Of a DNA stretch of 64,000 nt, positions 16,247 through 24,523 are shown piece by piece (within the stretch, counting starts at the first letter, position 1; each line of letters opens with the position of its first letter). The notes beneath the pieces were generated by a model. The model did not search any database. It saw only the letters and a program-made list of their open reading frames with translations, and was not told the DNA's origin. Both the position numbers and the translations under genes were made by a program. The DNA comes from Streptomyces shenzhenensis (GTDB lineage Bacteria > Actinomycetota > Actinomycetes > Streptomycetales > Streptomycetaceae), in contig NZ_JAJONF010000023.1 of NCBI RefSeq assembly GCF_021462265.1, forward strand, positions 62,001 to 126,000, in the 5' to 3' direction.

Positions 16247-17353
16247 GTGTCGTCTTCTCCCGCCGTATCCGAGGTCAGCCCCGTAACCGACGTGGCCCCG
16301 CTGTCACTGTGCGCCCGTTCGCCGCACGTCCCCGCGGAGCGGCTGGTCGCCGAGATGGTGCCGCCACCCCGGTTCGACTCGGTCCGCTTCGCGACCTACA
16401 TCCCGGATCCGAACCAGCCGAGCCAGACCGAGGCGGTGCGGGTGCTGGAGGGCTTCGCTGGCGGTCTCGGCGGGGCACACGCGGTGGCCGGCGGCAGGCG
16501 CGGCTTCCTCGGCTTCGGGAAGGCGCGGGCACCCAAGGCGCCGGCCGGTCCCCGCGGCGTCTATCTCGACGGCGGGTACGGCGTCGGCAAGACCCACCTG
16601 CTGGCCTCGCTCTGGCACGCCACCCCGGCCGAGCCCGCGCTGAAGGCGTTCGGCACCTTCGTGGAGCTGACCAACCTGGTCGGCGCTCTCGGCTTCCAGC
16701 AGACCGTGCAGACCCTCTCCGGTCACCGTCTGCTGTGCATCGACGAGTTCGAACTGGACGATCCGGGCGACACCGTCCTGGTGTCGACGCTGCTGGGCCG
16801 GCTGGTGGACGCCGGTGTCGCGCTCGCCGCCACCTCGAACACCCTGCCCGGCAAGCTCGGTGAGGGCCGGTTCGCCGCCGCCGACTTCCTGCGCGAGATC
16901 CAGGGCCTGTCGGCCCACTTCCGCGCCCTGCGCATCGACGGCGAGGACTACCGCCACCGGGGCCTGCCCGCGGCGCCGGCGCCGTACTCCGAGGAGCAGG
17001 TGACCAAGGCGGCGTACGCCACCCCGGGTGCCTCCCTCGACGCCTTCCCGCAGCTGCTCGACCACCTGGCCAAGGTGCACCCCAGCCGGTACGGCGCGCT
17101 GACCGACGGCCTGAAGGCCGTCTGCCTGACCGGCGTGCAGCCGGTGCCCGATCAGTCGACCGCGCTGCGGCTCGTGGTCCTCGCGGACCGGCTCTACGAC
17201 CGCGAGGTCCCGGTGCTGGCCTCCGGACTGCCCTTCGACAGGCTGTTCAGCGAGGAGATGCTGAACGGCGGCTACCGGAAGAAGTACTTCCGCGCGATAT
17301 CCCGGCTCACCGCCCTGGCCAGGGACGCGAAGGAACTCGTGGCCGCCGGGTAG
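16247..17353 (+). CDS. zapE: AFG1/ZapE-family P-loop ATPase
   Basis: About 368 residues, normal for the family. Walker A is GGYGVGKTH near residue 108, Walker B LLCIDEFELDD, followed by sensor-like ATSNTLPGKLGEGRF. The C-terminus has the family block FDRLFSEEMLNGGYRKKYFRAISRL. ZapE/AFG1 ATPases associate with the division machinery in proteobacteria and with membrane-protein turnover in mitochondria; the Streptomyces role is not established. GTG 16247 is taken as the start because a -10-like hexamer just upstream suggests a leaderless transcript. GTG 16241 is the alternative. Confidence 0.9.
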   Translation: MSSSPAVSEVSPVTDVAPLSLCARSPHVPAERLVAEMVPPPRFDSVRFATYIPDPNQPSQTEAVRVLEGFAGGLGGAHAVAGGRRGFLGFGKARAPKAPAGPRGVYLDGGYGVGKTHLLASLWHATPAEPALKAFGTFVELTNLVGALGFQQTVQTLSGHRLLCIDEFELDDPGDTVLVSTLLGRLVDAGVALAATSNTLPGKLGEGRFAAADFLREIQGLSAHFRALRIDGEDYRHRGLPAAPAPYSEEQVTKAAYATPGASLDAFPQLLDHLAKVHPSRYGALTDGLKAVCLTGVQPVPDQSTALRLVVLADRLYDREVPVLASGLPFDRLFSEEMLNGGYRKKYFRAISRLTALARDAKELVAAG

Positions 17354-17427
17354 GCGCCGGGTCAAGAGCTCGATCAGGCCACCCACCGGCACTTTTCACG
17401 CTGTCTTCGGCTTGCGGCACCGATGTG

Positions 17428-17451
17428 ACCCTGCAAACTACTTTGCAGGGT
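17428..17451. promoter_or_regulatory. Perfect 10-bp inverted repeat upstream of the carbonic anhydrase locus
   Basis: The arms ACCCTGCAAA and TTTGCAGGGT are separated by CTAC. The site lies 74 bases after the zapE stop and 74 bases before the next start. It could be an operator for the downstream genes or, with the T-rich stretch that follows, the zapE terminator. Two TTGACC hexamers at 17463 and 17474 follow, which favours a regulatory role. Confidence 0.5.
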
Positions 17452-17525
17452 TAACGTGTTTCTTGACCAGCCGTTGACCCGCGCTTGGCGCACATGAGAG
17501 GCGTGAAACGTCACAAGGGGGGCTC

Positions 17526-17924
17526 ATGTTCCGAGGTACGACGACCCGGACCGTGCTCTCGCTCCTCGCTGCCGCCCTGCTCGCCGTCCAGTTCTTCGCA
17601 CCTGCCGCAACCTTCGCAGTCGCGCATACCTTCAGTCATGCAGAGGCCAAAGCCCTGGGCCCGAAGGCCCCGGCGAAGGCCGTGCGCGACGTCGCGCACG
17701 CCCTCGGCGACCACGGCCGCTGCGGTGAGCCACCCAGCCCTCCGACGCCACGGAGCGTGGACCGCCATCGCAGCGCCGCCGCCGGCTGGGCCGACGACCG
17801 TCCGCCCGCCGCGCGGCACACCGAGGCCATACGCACCCCGGCGCCTCCCGCAGCCGGGCACCACCACGCGTCAAGAGCGTCCAGAGCCCACGCACCGGCC
17901 ACGCTGCAGGTCTTCCGCCGCTGA
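17526..17924 (+). CDS. Small secreted or membrane-anchored protein of unknown function
   Basis: 132 residues. The N-terminus is a clear signal or anchor: basic start, then LSLLAAALLAVQFFAPAATFA, with a possible cleavage after AVA near residue 33. The rest is Ala/Pro/His-rich without a known domain; His residues recur (HTFSHAE, AAGHHHAS). AAGGGGGG lies just before the ATG. It stands 110 bases upstream of the carbonic anhydrase gene on the same strand and may share its transcript. The His-rich content would suit metal binding, but that is speculation. Confidence 0.65.
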   Translation: MFRGTTTRTVLSLLAAALLAVQFFAPAATFAVAHTFSHAEAKALGPKAPAKAVRDVAHALGDHGRCGEPPSPPTPRSVDRHRSAAAGWADDRPPAARHTEAIRTPAPPAAGHHHASRASRAHAPATLQVFRR

Positions 17925-18034
17925 CCGGACCGGCTCCGCCCCGGTGCCGCCTCCCCCACATCCCCCGCATCCCCCCACCACCGTCGTGCAAGCCCGACGC
18001 GCCGCTGTAGCGCGCCAGGAGGAGTTCACACACC

Positions 18035-18613
18035 ATGCAGCCCCTCATCGACAACGCCCGTACGTTCGGACAGCGCCCTGAGGAGTTCGCCGGACTCGCC
18101 GAAGGCCAGTCCCCGCAGGTGCTCTTCATCACCTGCTCCGACTCCCGGGTCGTCCCCGCCCTGATCACCGGCGCCCGCCCGGGCGAGCTCTTCGAGCTGC
18201 GCACCGCGGGCAACATCGTCCCGCCGTACGCCTCTGCTCACCCCACCGGCGAGGCGGCCACCATCGAGTACGCCGTGGAGGTGCTCGGCGTCCGCGACAT
18301 CGTCGTCTGCGGACACTCGCACTGCGGTGCCGTCGGCGCCCTCGTGCGTGGCGACGACCTGACCGCCGTACCCGCCGTACGGGACTGGCTGGCCGGCGCC
18401 GAGCCGCGCCCCAGCGGGGCGGCCGAGGACCCGGCCGTCGCCGAGGGCGTGCAGAACCACGTGCTCGCCCAGCTGCTGCGGCTGCGCTCGTACCCCTTCA
18501 TCGACAGGAGGCTGGCACAGGGCGAACTGACCCTGCGCGGCTGGTACTACGAGGTCCACACCGGTGCCGTGCGCGAACACCGCACGGACACCGACACCTT
18601 CGAGGCCCTGTGA
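18035..18613 (+). CDS. Beta-class carbonic anhydrase
   Basis: 192 residues. Zinc ligands are Cys34 (ITCSDSR), His94 and Cys97 (CGHSHCG), with the Asp36-Arg38 dyad that switches the active site. It interconverts CO2 and bicarbonate in the cytosol. GGAGG lies just upstream of the ATG. Its last codons overlap the start of the SulP transporter, a pairing that points to bicarbonate handling by the two proteins together. Confidence 0.95.
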   Translation: MQPLIDNARTFGQRPEEFAGLAEGQSPQVLFITCSDSRVVPALITGARPGELFELRTAGNIVPPYASAHPTGEAATIEYAVEVLGVRDIVVCGHSHCGAVGALVRGDDLTAVPAVRDWLAGAEPRPSGAAEDPAVAEGVQNHVLAQLLRLRSYPFIDRRLAQGELTLRGWYYEVHTGAVREHRTDTDTFEAL

Positions 18614-20076
18614 CCGCCGCGATGACCAAGTTCCCCTACATACGCCAGGACTTCGCCGCCTCTCTCGTGGTGTTCCTGGTCGCGCTCCCGCTCTGCGTGG
18701 GCGTGGCCGTGGCCTCCGGCGTCCCGGCCGAACTCGGCCTGCTCACCGGCATCGTGGGCGGTCTCGTCACCGGGATGCTGCGGGGCAGCAGCCTTCAGGT
18801 GTCGGGGCCGGCCGCCGGCCTGACCGTGCTCGTCTTCGAGGCGGTACGGGAGTTCGGACTGCCGGTGCTCGGGGTGATCGTGCTGGCCACCGGCGTCCTG
18901 CAGATCACCATGGGCGTCCTGGGGCTGGGGCGTTACTTCCGGGCGATCTCGGTCTCGGTCGTCGAGGGCATGCTGGCCGGTATCGGTCTGGTGCTGATCG
19001 CCGGCCAGCTGTATCCGGCGCTCGCCGCCACGGCCCCCGAGTCGGGCCCCGGCAGGATAGCCGGACTGCCCGGGGCGTTCCTGAACGCCCTCGGGGACGG
19101 CGAGGCGCTGGCCTCGCTCGACCTGGGCGCGGGCACGATCGCGGTCCTGGTGCTGTGGAAGACGGCCCCGGCGAAGGTGCGGACGGTCCCCGGACCGCTG
19201 GCCGCCGTGGTCCTCGCCACCCTGGCCGCGTTCTTCCTGGACCTCCCGGTGGCCACCGTCGAGGTGCACGGGCTGCTGGAGTCCGTCCAGCCGCCGCCGC
19301 TCGCCGCCTTCGGTGAACTGGCGAGCGTCGGGCTGATCGGCACGGTCGTCGCGTTCACGCTGATCGCGTCCGCGGAGTCACTGTTCAGCGCGGCGGCCGT
19401 GGACCGCCTGCACGACGGCCCGCGCACCGAGTACGACCGGGAACTGGTCGCCCAGGGCGCGGGCAACGCGCTGTGCGGGGTGCTCGGCGCGCTGCCGATG
19501 ACCGCGGTGATCGTGCGCAGCGCGGCCAACGTCCAGGCGGGCGCCCGCACCAAGGCGTCCCGGGTGCTGCACGGCGTCTGGCTGCTGCTGTTCGCGGCGC
19601 TGCTGCCGGGAGCGCTGGGCTGTATACCGATCCCGGCGCTCGCCGGGCTCCTGGTCTACTCGGGCGCCAAGCTGATCCCGGTGCGCGCGCTGGCCGTGCT
19701 GTGGCGTGAGTACCGGGGCGAGGCCTTCGTCCTCGTCGTCACGGCGGTGTCGATCGTCGCGGTGAGCATGTTCGAGGGCGTGCTGATCGGGCTCGCCCTG
19801 TCGATCGTCAAGACGGCCTGGGACGCCTCGCACCTGAAGCTGGAGGTCGTCGACAAGGGCTCGGGACCGATCGACGCCCGCCTGTCGGGCAACGCGACCT
19901 TCCTGCGGCTGCCGAAGATCCTCGACAGCCTGGAGGCGCTGCCCCGGGACCGTCCGGTCCGGGTGGACCTCTCCGGGCTGCACCACCTCGATCACGCCTG
20001 CCGGACCGCGCTGGAGAGCTGGGCCGAGCGGCACAGCGCCGCGGGCACCGAGCTGGTGAAGGTCACGGCCGCCTGA
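18610..20076 (+). CDS. SulP/SLC26-family anion transporter, probable bicarbonate transporter
   Basis: 488 residues, roughly 10-12 membrane helices, then a short STAS-like C-terminal domain (LPRDRPVRVDLSGLHHLDHACRTAL). The first helix region FVALPLCVGVAVASGVPAELGLLTGI is a SulP hallmark. SulP proteins carry sulfate, bicarbonate or other anions; the translational overlap with carbonic anhydrase favours bicarbonate, and fused SulP-carbonic anhydrase proteins exist in other bacteria. The start is the GTG overlapping the upstream stop; ATG 18622 is an alternative. Substrate is inferred, not shown. Confidence 0.88.
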   Translation: MTAAMTKFPYIRQDFAASLVVFLVALPLCVGVAVASGVPAELGLLTGIVGGLVTGMLRGSSLQVSGPAAGLTVLVFEAVREFGLPVLGVIVLATGVLQITMGVLGLGRYFRAISVSVVEGMLAGIGLVLIAGQLYPALAATAPESGPGRIAGLPGAFLNALGDGEALASLDLGAGTIAVLVLWKTAPAKVRTVPGPLAAVVLATLAAFFLDLPVATVEVHGLLESVQPPPLAAFGELASVGLIGTVVAFTLIASAESLFSAAAVDRLHDGPRTEYDRELVAQGAGNALCGVLGALPMTAVIVRSAANVQAGARTKASRVLHGVWLLLFAALLPGALGCIPIPALAGLLVYSGAKLIPVRALAVLWREYRGEAFVLVVTAVSIVAVSMFEGVLIGLALSIVKTAWDASHLKLEVVDKGSGPIDARLSGNATFLRLPKILDSLEALPRDRPVRVDLSGLHHLDHACRTALESWAERHSAAGTELVKVTAA

Positions 20077-20220
20077 ACCGGCGGCCGCCCCGGGCCGGGG
20101 TGCCGACGCCCCTCGGCACCCCGGCCCGGACCTGCTTCCTAGAAGCCGTGGCCCCGACCCTCCCGCCGGGCATATCGTTACAGGAACAGACATATCGGGC
20201 CTCTCCGCCTGGGGGTCGTG

Positions 20221-21054
20221 ATGGTTCAGGAGCTGCTGGTCGCGGTGGTGGCGGCGCTGTGCTTCGGCGCGCTGTACCTGGCCGCCGGCGCGCGGGTCGT
20301 CAAGCAGTACGAACACGGCGTGCTGTTCCGGCTCGGGCGGGTCACCGGTGACGTACGGACACCCGGCTTCAATCTGGTGATCCCGTTCGTGGACCGGCTG
20401 TACAAGGTCAACTTGCAGATCGTCACGATGCCGATCCCCGCCCAGGAGGGCATCACCCGCGACAACGTCACCGTGCGCGTGGACGCGGTCGTCTACTTCC
20501 GGGTGGTCGACGCGGTGAGCGCGCTGGTCAAGGTCGAGGACTACAAGTTCGCCGTCTCCCAGATGGCCCAGACCTCGCTGCGCTCCATCATCGGCAAGAG
20601 CGACCTGGACGACCTGCTCTCCAACCGGGAGAAGCTCAACCAGGGCCTGGAGCTGATGATCGACAGCCCGGCCGTGGGCTGGGGTGTGCAGGTGGACCGG
20701 GTCGAGATCAAGGACGTGTCCCTGCCGGACACCATGAAGCGCTCGATGGCCCGCCAGGCCGAGGCCGACCGGGAGCGCCGGGCCCGGATCATCAACGCCG
20801 ACGCCGAGCTCCAGGCCTCCAGGAAGCTCGCCGAGGCGGCCCAGCAGATGGCGGACACCCCGTCGGCCCTGCAACTGCGGCTGCTGCAGACGATCGTCGC
20901 GGTGGCCGCCGAGAAGAACTCCACGCTGGTCCTGCCGTTCCCGGTGGAGCTGCTGCGGTTCCTGGAGCGGGCGGGCCAGCCGCCGGCGCCGAACGGCGAG
21001 GCGCCGGCCGGGATCACCGAGAGCACGGCGCGGGAAGGGCCGCCGCCCGGGTGA
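20221..21054 (+). CDS. SPFH/Band 7 (stomatin-like) membrane protein
   Basis: 277 residues. One N-terminal membrane helix (about 4-22) is followed by the SPFH domain (VKQYEHGVLFRLGRV, PGFNLVIPFVDRLYKV, TRDNVTVRVDAVVYFRV) and a helical, charged segment near 170-230 (RQAEADRERRARIINADAE) that drives oligomerisation. Stomatin-like proteins form scaffolds in membrane microdomains and are often encoded with an NfeD protease-associated protein; none is adjacent here. A Pro/Gly-rich tail ends the protein. GGGGG upstream of a GTG-ATG pair leaves the exact start open by one codon. Confidence 0.92.
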   Translation: MVQELLVAVVAALCFGALYLAAGARVVKQYEHGVLFRLGRVTGDVRTPGFNLVIPFVDRLYKVNLQIVTMPIPAQEGITRDNVTVRVDAVVYFRVVDAVSALVKVEDYKFAVSQMAQTSLRSIIGKSDLDDLLSNREKLNQGLELMIDSPAVGWGVQVDRVEIKDVSLPDTMKRSMARQAEADRERRARIINADAELQASRKLAEAAQQMADTPSALQLRLLQTIVAVAAEKNSTLVLPFPVELLRFLERAGQPPAPNGEAPAGITESTAREGPPPG

Positions 21055-21118
21055 CCCGGCACCGCGCCACCCGTCGCGCCATCCAGAAAATCGGACATAC
21101 CACACTATTTTTCATACG

Positions 21119-21973
21119 GTGATCCGACTAGCACGCCGTCTGACCGGTACGACCACCGTATGCGTCGCCCTCGGCGCCGCGCTCGCCGCCTGTGGCACCG
21201 TCGAAGCCCCCCACCCGGGCCCGCCGGCCCCCACCAGGCCCTCCTCCTCCGCCACCCCGCCGCCCACGCTCCCCCGGGGCCCCGGCGGAGCGGCACCTGT
21301 GTTCATGAACGGACCGCGCACCCTGGGCAGGACCGTCGCCTTCACCTTCGACGCCGACATGACCGCCGACCAGGGGCCGCGCGCGGCCGCGGGCGAGCAC
21401 TTCGACAACCCGGCGCTGATCGCGACCCTGCGCAGGCTGAAGGTGCCGGCCACGATCTTCATGACCGGCCGCTGGGCCGACCAGTACCCGGACCAGGCCC
21501 GCGCCCTGGGCCGCGACCCCCAGTTCGAGGTCGCCAACCACTCCTACAGCCACTACGCGTTCACCGGCGACTGCTACGGCCTGCCGACCGTCGCCGCCGC
21601 GAACATGAAGTCGGACGTGGAGCGCGCCTACGCCGCCCTGCTCCGCGCCGGGGTGCCGCACCCGATGCCGTACTTCCGCTTCCCTGGCGGCTGTTACGAC
21701 AAGCAGGCGCTGCGCGCGGTCGGCACGCTCGGGGTCACCGCGGTGCAGTGGGACGTGGTGAGCGGGGACGCGTTCGCGACGGACGCCGACGCGGTGACCA
21801 AGCAGGTGCTGGACGGGGTGAAGCCCGGTTCGGTGGTCGTCATGCACTGCACCCGCAGCGCCGCCCCGACCACCGAGCAGGTGGTCCGGACCGTCGTACC
21901 GGAGCTGCGCAAGCGGGGCTACCGGTTCGTGAAGGTGTCCGAGCTGATCGGGCAGACGCCCGGTCACCGGTGA
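21119..21973 (+). CDS. Polysaccharide deacetylase (NodB domain) lipoprotein
   Basis: 284 residues. The signal peptide ends in a lipobox with Cys25 (LAACG), then a Pro-rich linker. The NodB domain has FTFDADM (catalytic Asp pair), ANHSYSH (metal-binding His pair), RFPGGCYD and GSVVVMHCT. It would remove N-acetyl groups from an extracellular glycan such as peptidoglycan or chitin-like polymer. The start GTG 21119 has no ribosome site, but TATTTT at 21106-21111 lies 7 bases before it, suggesting a leaderless message. Monocistronic. Confidence 0.92.
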   Translation: MIRLARRLTGTTTVCVALGAALAACGTVEAPHPGPPAPTRPSSSATPPPTLPRGPGGAAPVFMNGPRTLGRTVAFTFDADMTADQGPRAAAGEHFDNPALIATLRRLKVPATIFMTGRWADQYPDQARALGRDPQFEVANHSYSHYAFTGDCYGLPTVAAANMKSDVERAYAALLRAGVPHPMPYFRFPGGCYDKQALRAVGTLGVTAVQWDVVSGDAFATDADAVTKQVLDGVKPGSVVVMHCTRSAAPTTEQVVRTVVPELRKRGYRFVKVSELIGQTPGHR

Positions 21974-22068
21974 CCCCGGAGCCGTACCAAGGGCTCACGA
22001 TGTGTCCGCCGCGCACGGGGTCCCCCCGCGCGAGCGAAGCCGGGCACGAGGGCGGCGGGAGCGCCTGT

Positions 22069-22740
22069 TCAGGACGAGCGGCGGCCGTTGAGGGCACAGG
22101 CCGTGGTGAAGGCCGCGGCGGTGAGCAGCGCCGCCGCGGCCAGGGGCAGCGGCGACACCGGGATCCGGCCGGACTCCGAGCCGCTGACCAGGCCGCTGAC
22201 CGCCGCGTGCGCCGGGGAGCCCCCGACCACCACCGCGAGCAGCGTGGCCAGCAGCATCGTGGGCACCGCCCGGCCCGGCGAGCGCAGCAGCGGCCGGTTG
22301 GTGAGCGCGCCGACGGCGCTGCCGAGCAGCGCGCAGGCGAGGGTGGCGAGGAGACCGGCGGTTCCGGCCCGGACGGGTGACACGGGGAGCCGGTGGTCGT
22401 TGGTGGCGTGGTGACTGATCACCGTGACGATCAGGGTGGCCACCGTGCCGAGCAGGGCCGCGGCGGCGAGGGCGGTGAGCAGGGCGGCCAGGTGGGACCT
22501 GGCCGGACCGCGGGCCGCGGTGACACAGGCGCGGGCGGCCGCCGGTTCGCCCGTGACACAGATCCGTACCAGCCAGGCGGCCACCGGCAGCAGCGCGGCG
22601 GCCGTGTAGCCGAGCGAGTCCAGTACCGGCTGCCCGCTCTGCACGCCCACGCCCAGGAACGCGGCGTACAGGATCACCGGGGGCAGCCAGCGCTGGGAGC
22701 GCAGGAGGAGTGCGGTCTGGTAGCGCAGGAGTGCGGTCAT
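22069..22740 (-). CDS. ABC transporter integral membrane protein (permease partner)
   Basis: 223 residues with about six hydrophobic segments, including VILYAAFLGVGV, AAALLPVAAWLVRICV and LLGTVATLIVTVIS. No family motif was recognised beyond a resemblance to small ABC-2-type membrane subunits. The ATG overlaps the stop of the adjacent ATP-binding protein by 4 bases, so the two should form one transporter. Substrate unknown; export is more likely than import because no binding protein is encoded nearby. Confidence 0.8.
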   Translation of the reverse strand: MTALLRYQTALLLRSQRWLPPVILYAAFLGVGVQSGQPVLDSLGYTAAALLPVAAWLVRICVTGEPAAARACVTAARGPARSHLAALLTALAAAALLGTVATLIVTVISHHATNDHRLPVSPVRAGTAGLLATLACALLGSAVGALTNRPLLRSPGRAVPTMLLATLLAVVVGGSPAHAAVSGLVSGSESGRIPVSPLPLAAAALLTAAAFTTACALNGRRSS

Positions 22741-23618
22741 GGGCGGTCTTTCCGGTCCGGTGGGACGTCCGAGGGCTCCGAGGGGGTGACGGAGACCACG
22801 TGCCAGGGCGGCTGGGCCGCGAGCAGGGCACGCAGCACCACGTCCGAGTGGGACGCGGGAACCATAAGACGGTAGGTACCGGGGGCCGGTTCCTCGGCCG
22901 AGACCGCGGTACGGGCGGCGTCCGCGGGCAGCCGGCCGCTGGCCGGGCCCCTGGCGGTGACGACGGTGAGCGCGCCGGCGGGTGAGGGGGCCGGCGCCGT
23001 ACGGCGTTCGAGGGTGCCGCCGACGAGCTGGTGGACCGCGTCGGGCACGCCCGCCAGGCGCCGCGGATCGTGATCGACGAACACGACGGCGCCCCCGGCG
23101 GCGGTCCGCTCGGCGACGGCCCGCTCCAGTTCGGCGCGGGCCTCGGCGTCCAGGCCGGTCCAGGCCTCGTCGAGGACGAGGAGTTCCGGGTCGGCGAGCA
23201 GCGCCTGGGCCACCGCGATCTTCTGGCTGGTGCCCTTGGAGAGCTGGGCCATGGGGGTGTCCGCGTAGGCCGCCGCGCCGAACCGCTCCAGCCAGGTCGC
23301 CGCGCGGGCGGCGGCCGAGCGGCGGGAGAGGCCGTGGACGGCGCCGAGCCGGGTGAGGTAGCCGGAGGGGGTGAAGGGGAGGGCCGCGGGGAAGCGCTCG
23401 GGCACGTACGCGGTGCGGGGACGGCCCGTGACACGGCCCTCGGTGGGGGTCTCTATGCCGGCGACGAGGCGGAGCAGGGTGGACTTGCCGGTGCCGTTGG
23501 CACCTTCCACCCGGATGAGGGAGCCGGGGGTGACGGTGAGGTCGACGCCTCTTAACACCCAGGGGCCGCGTATGCCGTAGCGGCGGCCTACGCGGGCCAG
23601 TTCAAGATCACGATGCAT
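22737..23618 (-). CDS. ABC transporter ATP-binding protein
   Basis: 293 residues. Walker A is GANGTGKST, the signature motif is unusual (QLSKGTSQKIAVAQ rather than LSGGQ), Walker B is LLVLDEAWTGLD and the switch His lies in VDHDPRR. The LSKG form is common in ABC-2/CcmA-type ATPases. The last 80 residues are Pro/Ala-rich and not part of the ABC fold. The gene is coupled to the membrane protein downstream and divergent from the peptidyl-tRNA hydrolase gene. Confidence 0.88.
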   Translation of the reverse strand: MHRDLELARVGRRYGIRGPWVLRGVDLTVTPGSLIRVEGANGTGKSTLLRLVAGIETPTEGRVTGRPRTAYVPERFPAALPFTPSGYLTRLGAVHGLSRRSAAARAATWLERFGAAAYADTPMAQLSKGTSQKIAVAQALLADPELLVLDEAWTGLDAEARAELERAVAERTAAGGAVVFVDHDPRRLAGVPDAVHQLVGGTLERRTAPAPSPAGALTVVTARGPASGRLPADAARTAVSAEEPAPGTYRLMVPASHSDVVLRALLAAQPPWHVVSVTPSEPSDVPPDRKDRP

Positions 23619-23660
23619 GGGGACATTGTCGTGCGGAACGGTGGTGGGTGGTGCGCGTCA

Positions 23661-23712
23661 CCGCGGGGGGCGGGTCGTATGCGGCTGGTCGCGCGGTTCC
23701 TCGCGCCCCTTG
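23661..23712 (-). repeat. Dispersed intergenic repeat, copy D
   Basis: On the minus strand it reads AAGGGGCGCGAGGAACCGCG followed by CGACCAGCCGCATACG, matching the repeat core. Unlike most copies it sits between two divergent genes (ABC ATPase and peptidyl-tRNA hydrolase), so here it cannot be only a terminator. Confidence 0.65.
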
Positions 23713-23724
23713 TAGGTTGGTGCG

Positions 23725-24417
23725 GTGAGCGCTCCCTTCCAGGTCTCGGCGAACAGCCGGGACGAAGCACCCCAGTTCGTGCTGCCTCTTGTCGTGCGGA
23801 TAGAGAAGTCGGCTCCCCCCGCCCGCACCGACGCACTCGAAACGGCCGCTCGGGCCGTCCTGACCATGCTCAGTGACCCGCGGGCCCTCGGCGACGGCGA
23901 GTGGGCGCAGGCCGTGCGGGACTGGGAGGACGCGCGGATCCGCAAGGTCGTGCGGCGGGCGCGGGGCGCCGAGTGGCGGCGGGCCGGGGAGTTGCCCGGG
24001 ATCACTCTCACCGGGAAGTCGGCCGAGGTACGGGTGTTTCCGCCGGTTCCGCTGGACGGGTGGCCCAGGGAACTGGCCAAGTTGCAGGTGTCCGGCACCG
24101 AGTTGGACGATCCGGAGCCGCCCGTGGACGCCGACCGGTCCGCGCCTGTGCTGTGGCTGAACCCGGAGCTGGAGATGTCGGCGGGCAAGGCGATGGCCCA
24201 GGCCGGGCACGGGGCCCAACTGGCGTGGTGGGCGCTGCCGGAGGAGGAGCGGCAGGCGTGGCGCGAGGCCGGGTTCCCGCTCGCCGTGCGGACCGCCGAT
24301 CCGGCTGAGTGGCGTGAACTGACGGACAGCGGGCTGCCGTTGGTCCGGGACGCCGGGTTCACCGAGATCGCGCCGGGCAGCTGCACGGTGGTCGCGGACC
24401 ATCCCGCACTGCGCTGA
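23725..24417 (+). CDS. Type-2 peptidyl-tRNA hydrolase (PTH2 fold)
   Basis: 230 residues. The C-terminal 120 or so residues carry the PTH2 pattern: LNPELEMSAGKAMAQAGHGAQLAWW, with the conserved Lys, Gln and His, and a final strand GSCTVVADHPAL. The N-terminal half is an actinobacterial extension without recognised motif. PTH2 enzymes recycle peptidyl-tRNA; bacteria normally use the unrelated Pth1, so this is an additional copy whose true substrate is uncertain. GTG start at 23725. Confidence 0.82.
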   Translation: MSAPFQVSANSRDEAPQFVLPLVVRIEKSAPPARTDALETAARAVLTMLSDPRALGDGEWAQAVRDWEDARIRKVVRRARGAEWRRAGELPGITLTGKSAEVRVFPPVPLDGWPRELAKLQVSGTELDDPEPPVDADRSAPVLWLNPELEMSAGKAMAQAGHGAQLAWWALPEEERQAWREAGFPLAVRTADPAEWRELTDSGLPLVRDAGFTEIAPGSCTVVADHPALR

Positions 24418-24523
24418 GCTGGGGTTTTTTGACTATCCTGACGAACTTTGCCGTTTGTTTGAACACCGCTGCGGTGCCACCCGTACGTCCTGGTACTGAA
24501 CCAGTGACACGGGGAGGCTTCCT

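Noticed and set aside
17428..17451. Zur-type zinc operator
   Set aside because: The palindrome does not resemble the Zur box and has the wrong spacing; it is kept only as an unnamed inverted repeat.
22003..22062. A tenth copy of the dispersed repeat
   Set aside because: Only the GCGAGCGAAGCCGGG-type second module is present, without the GGGGCGCGGGGAACTG core, so it is not counted.
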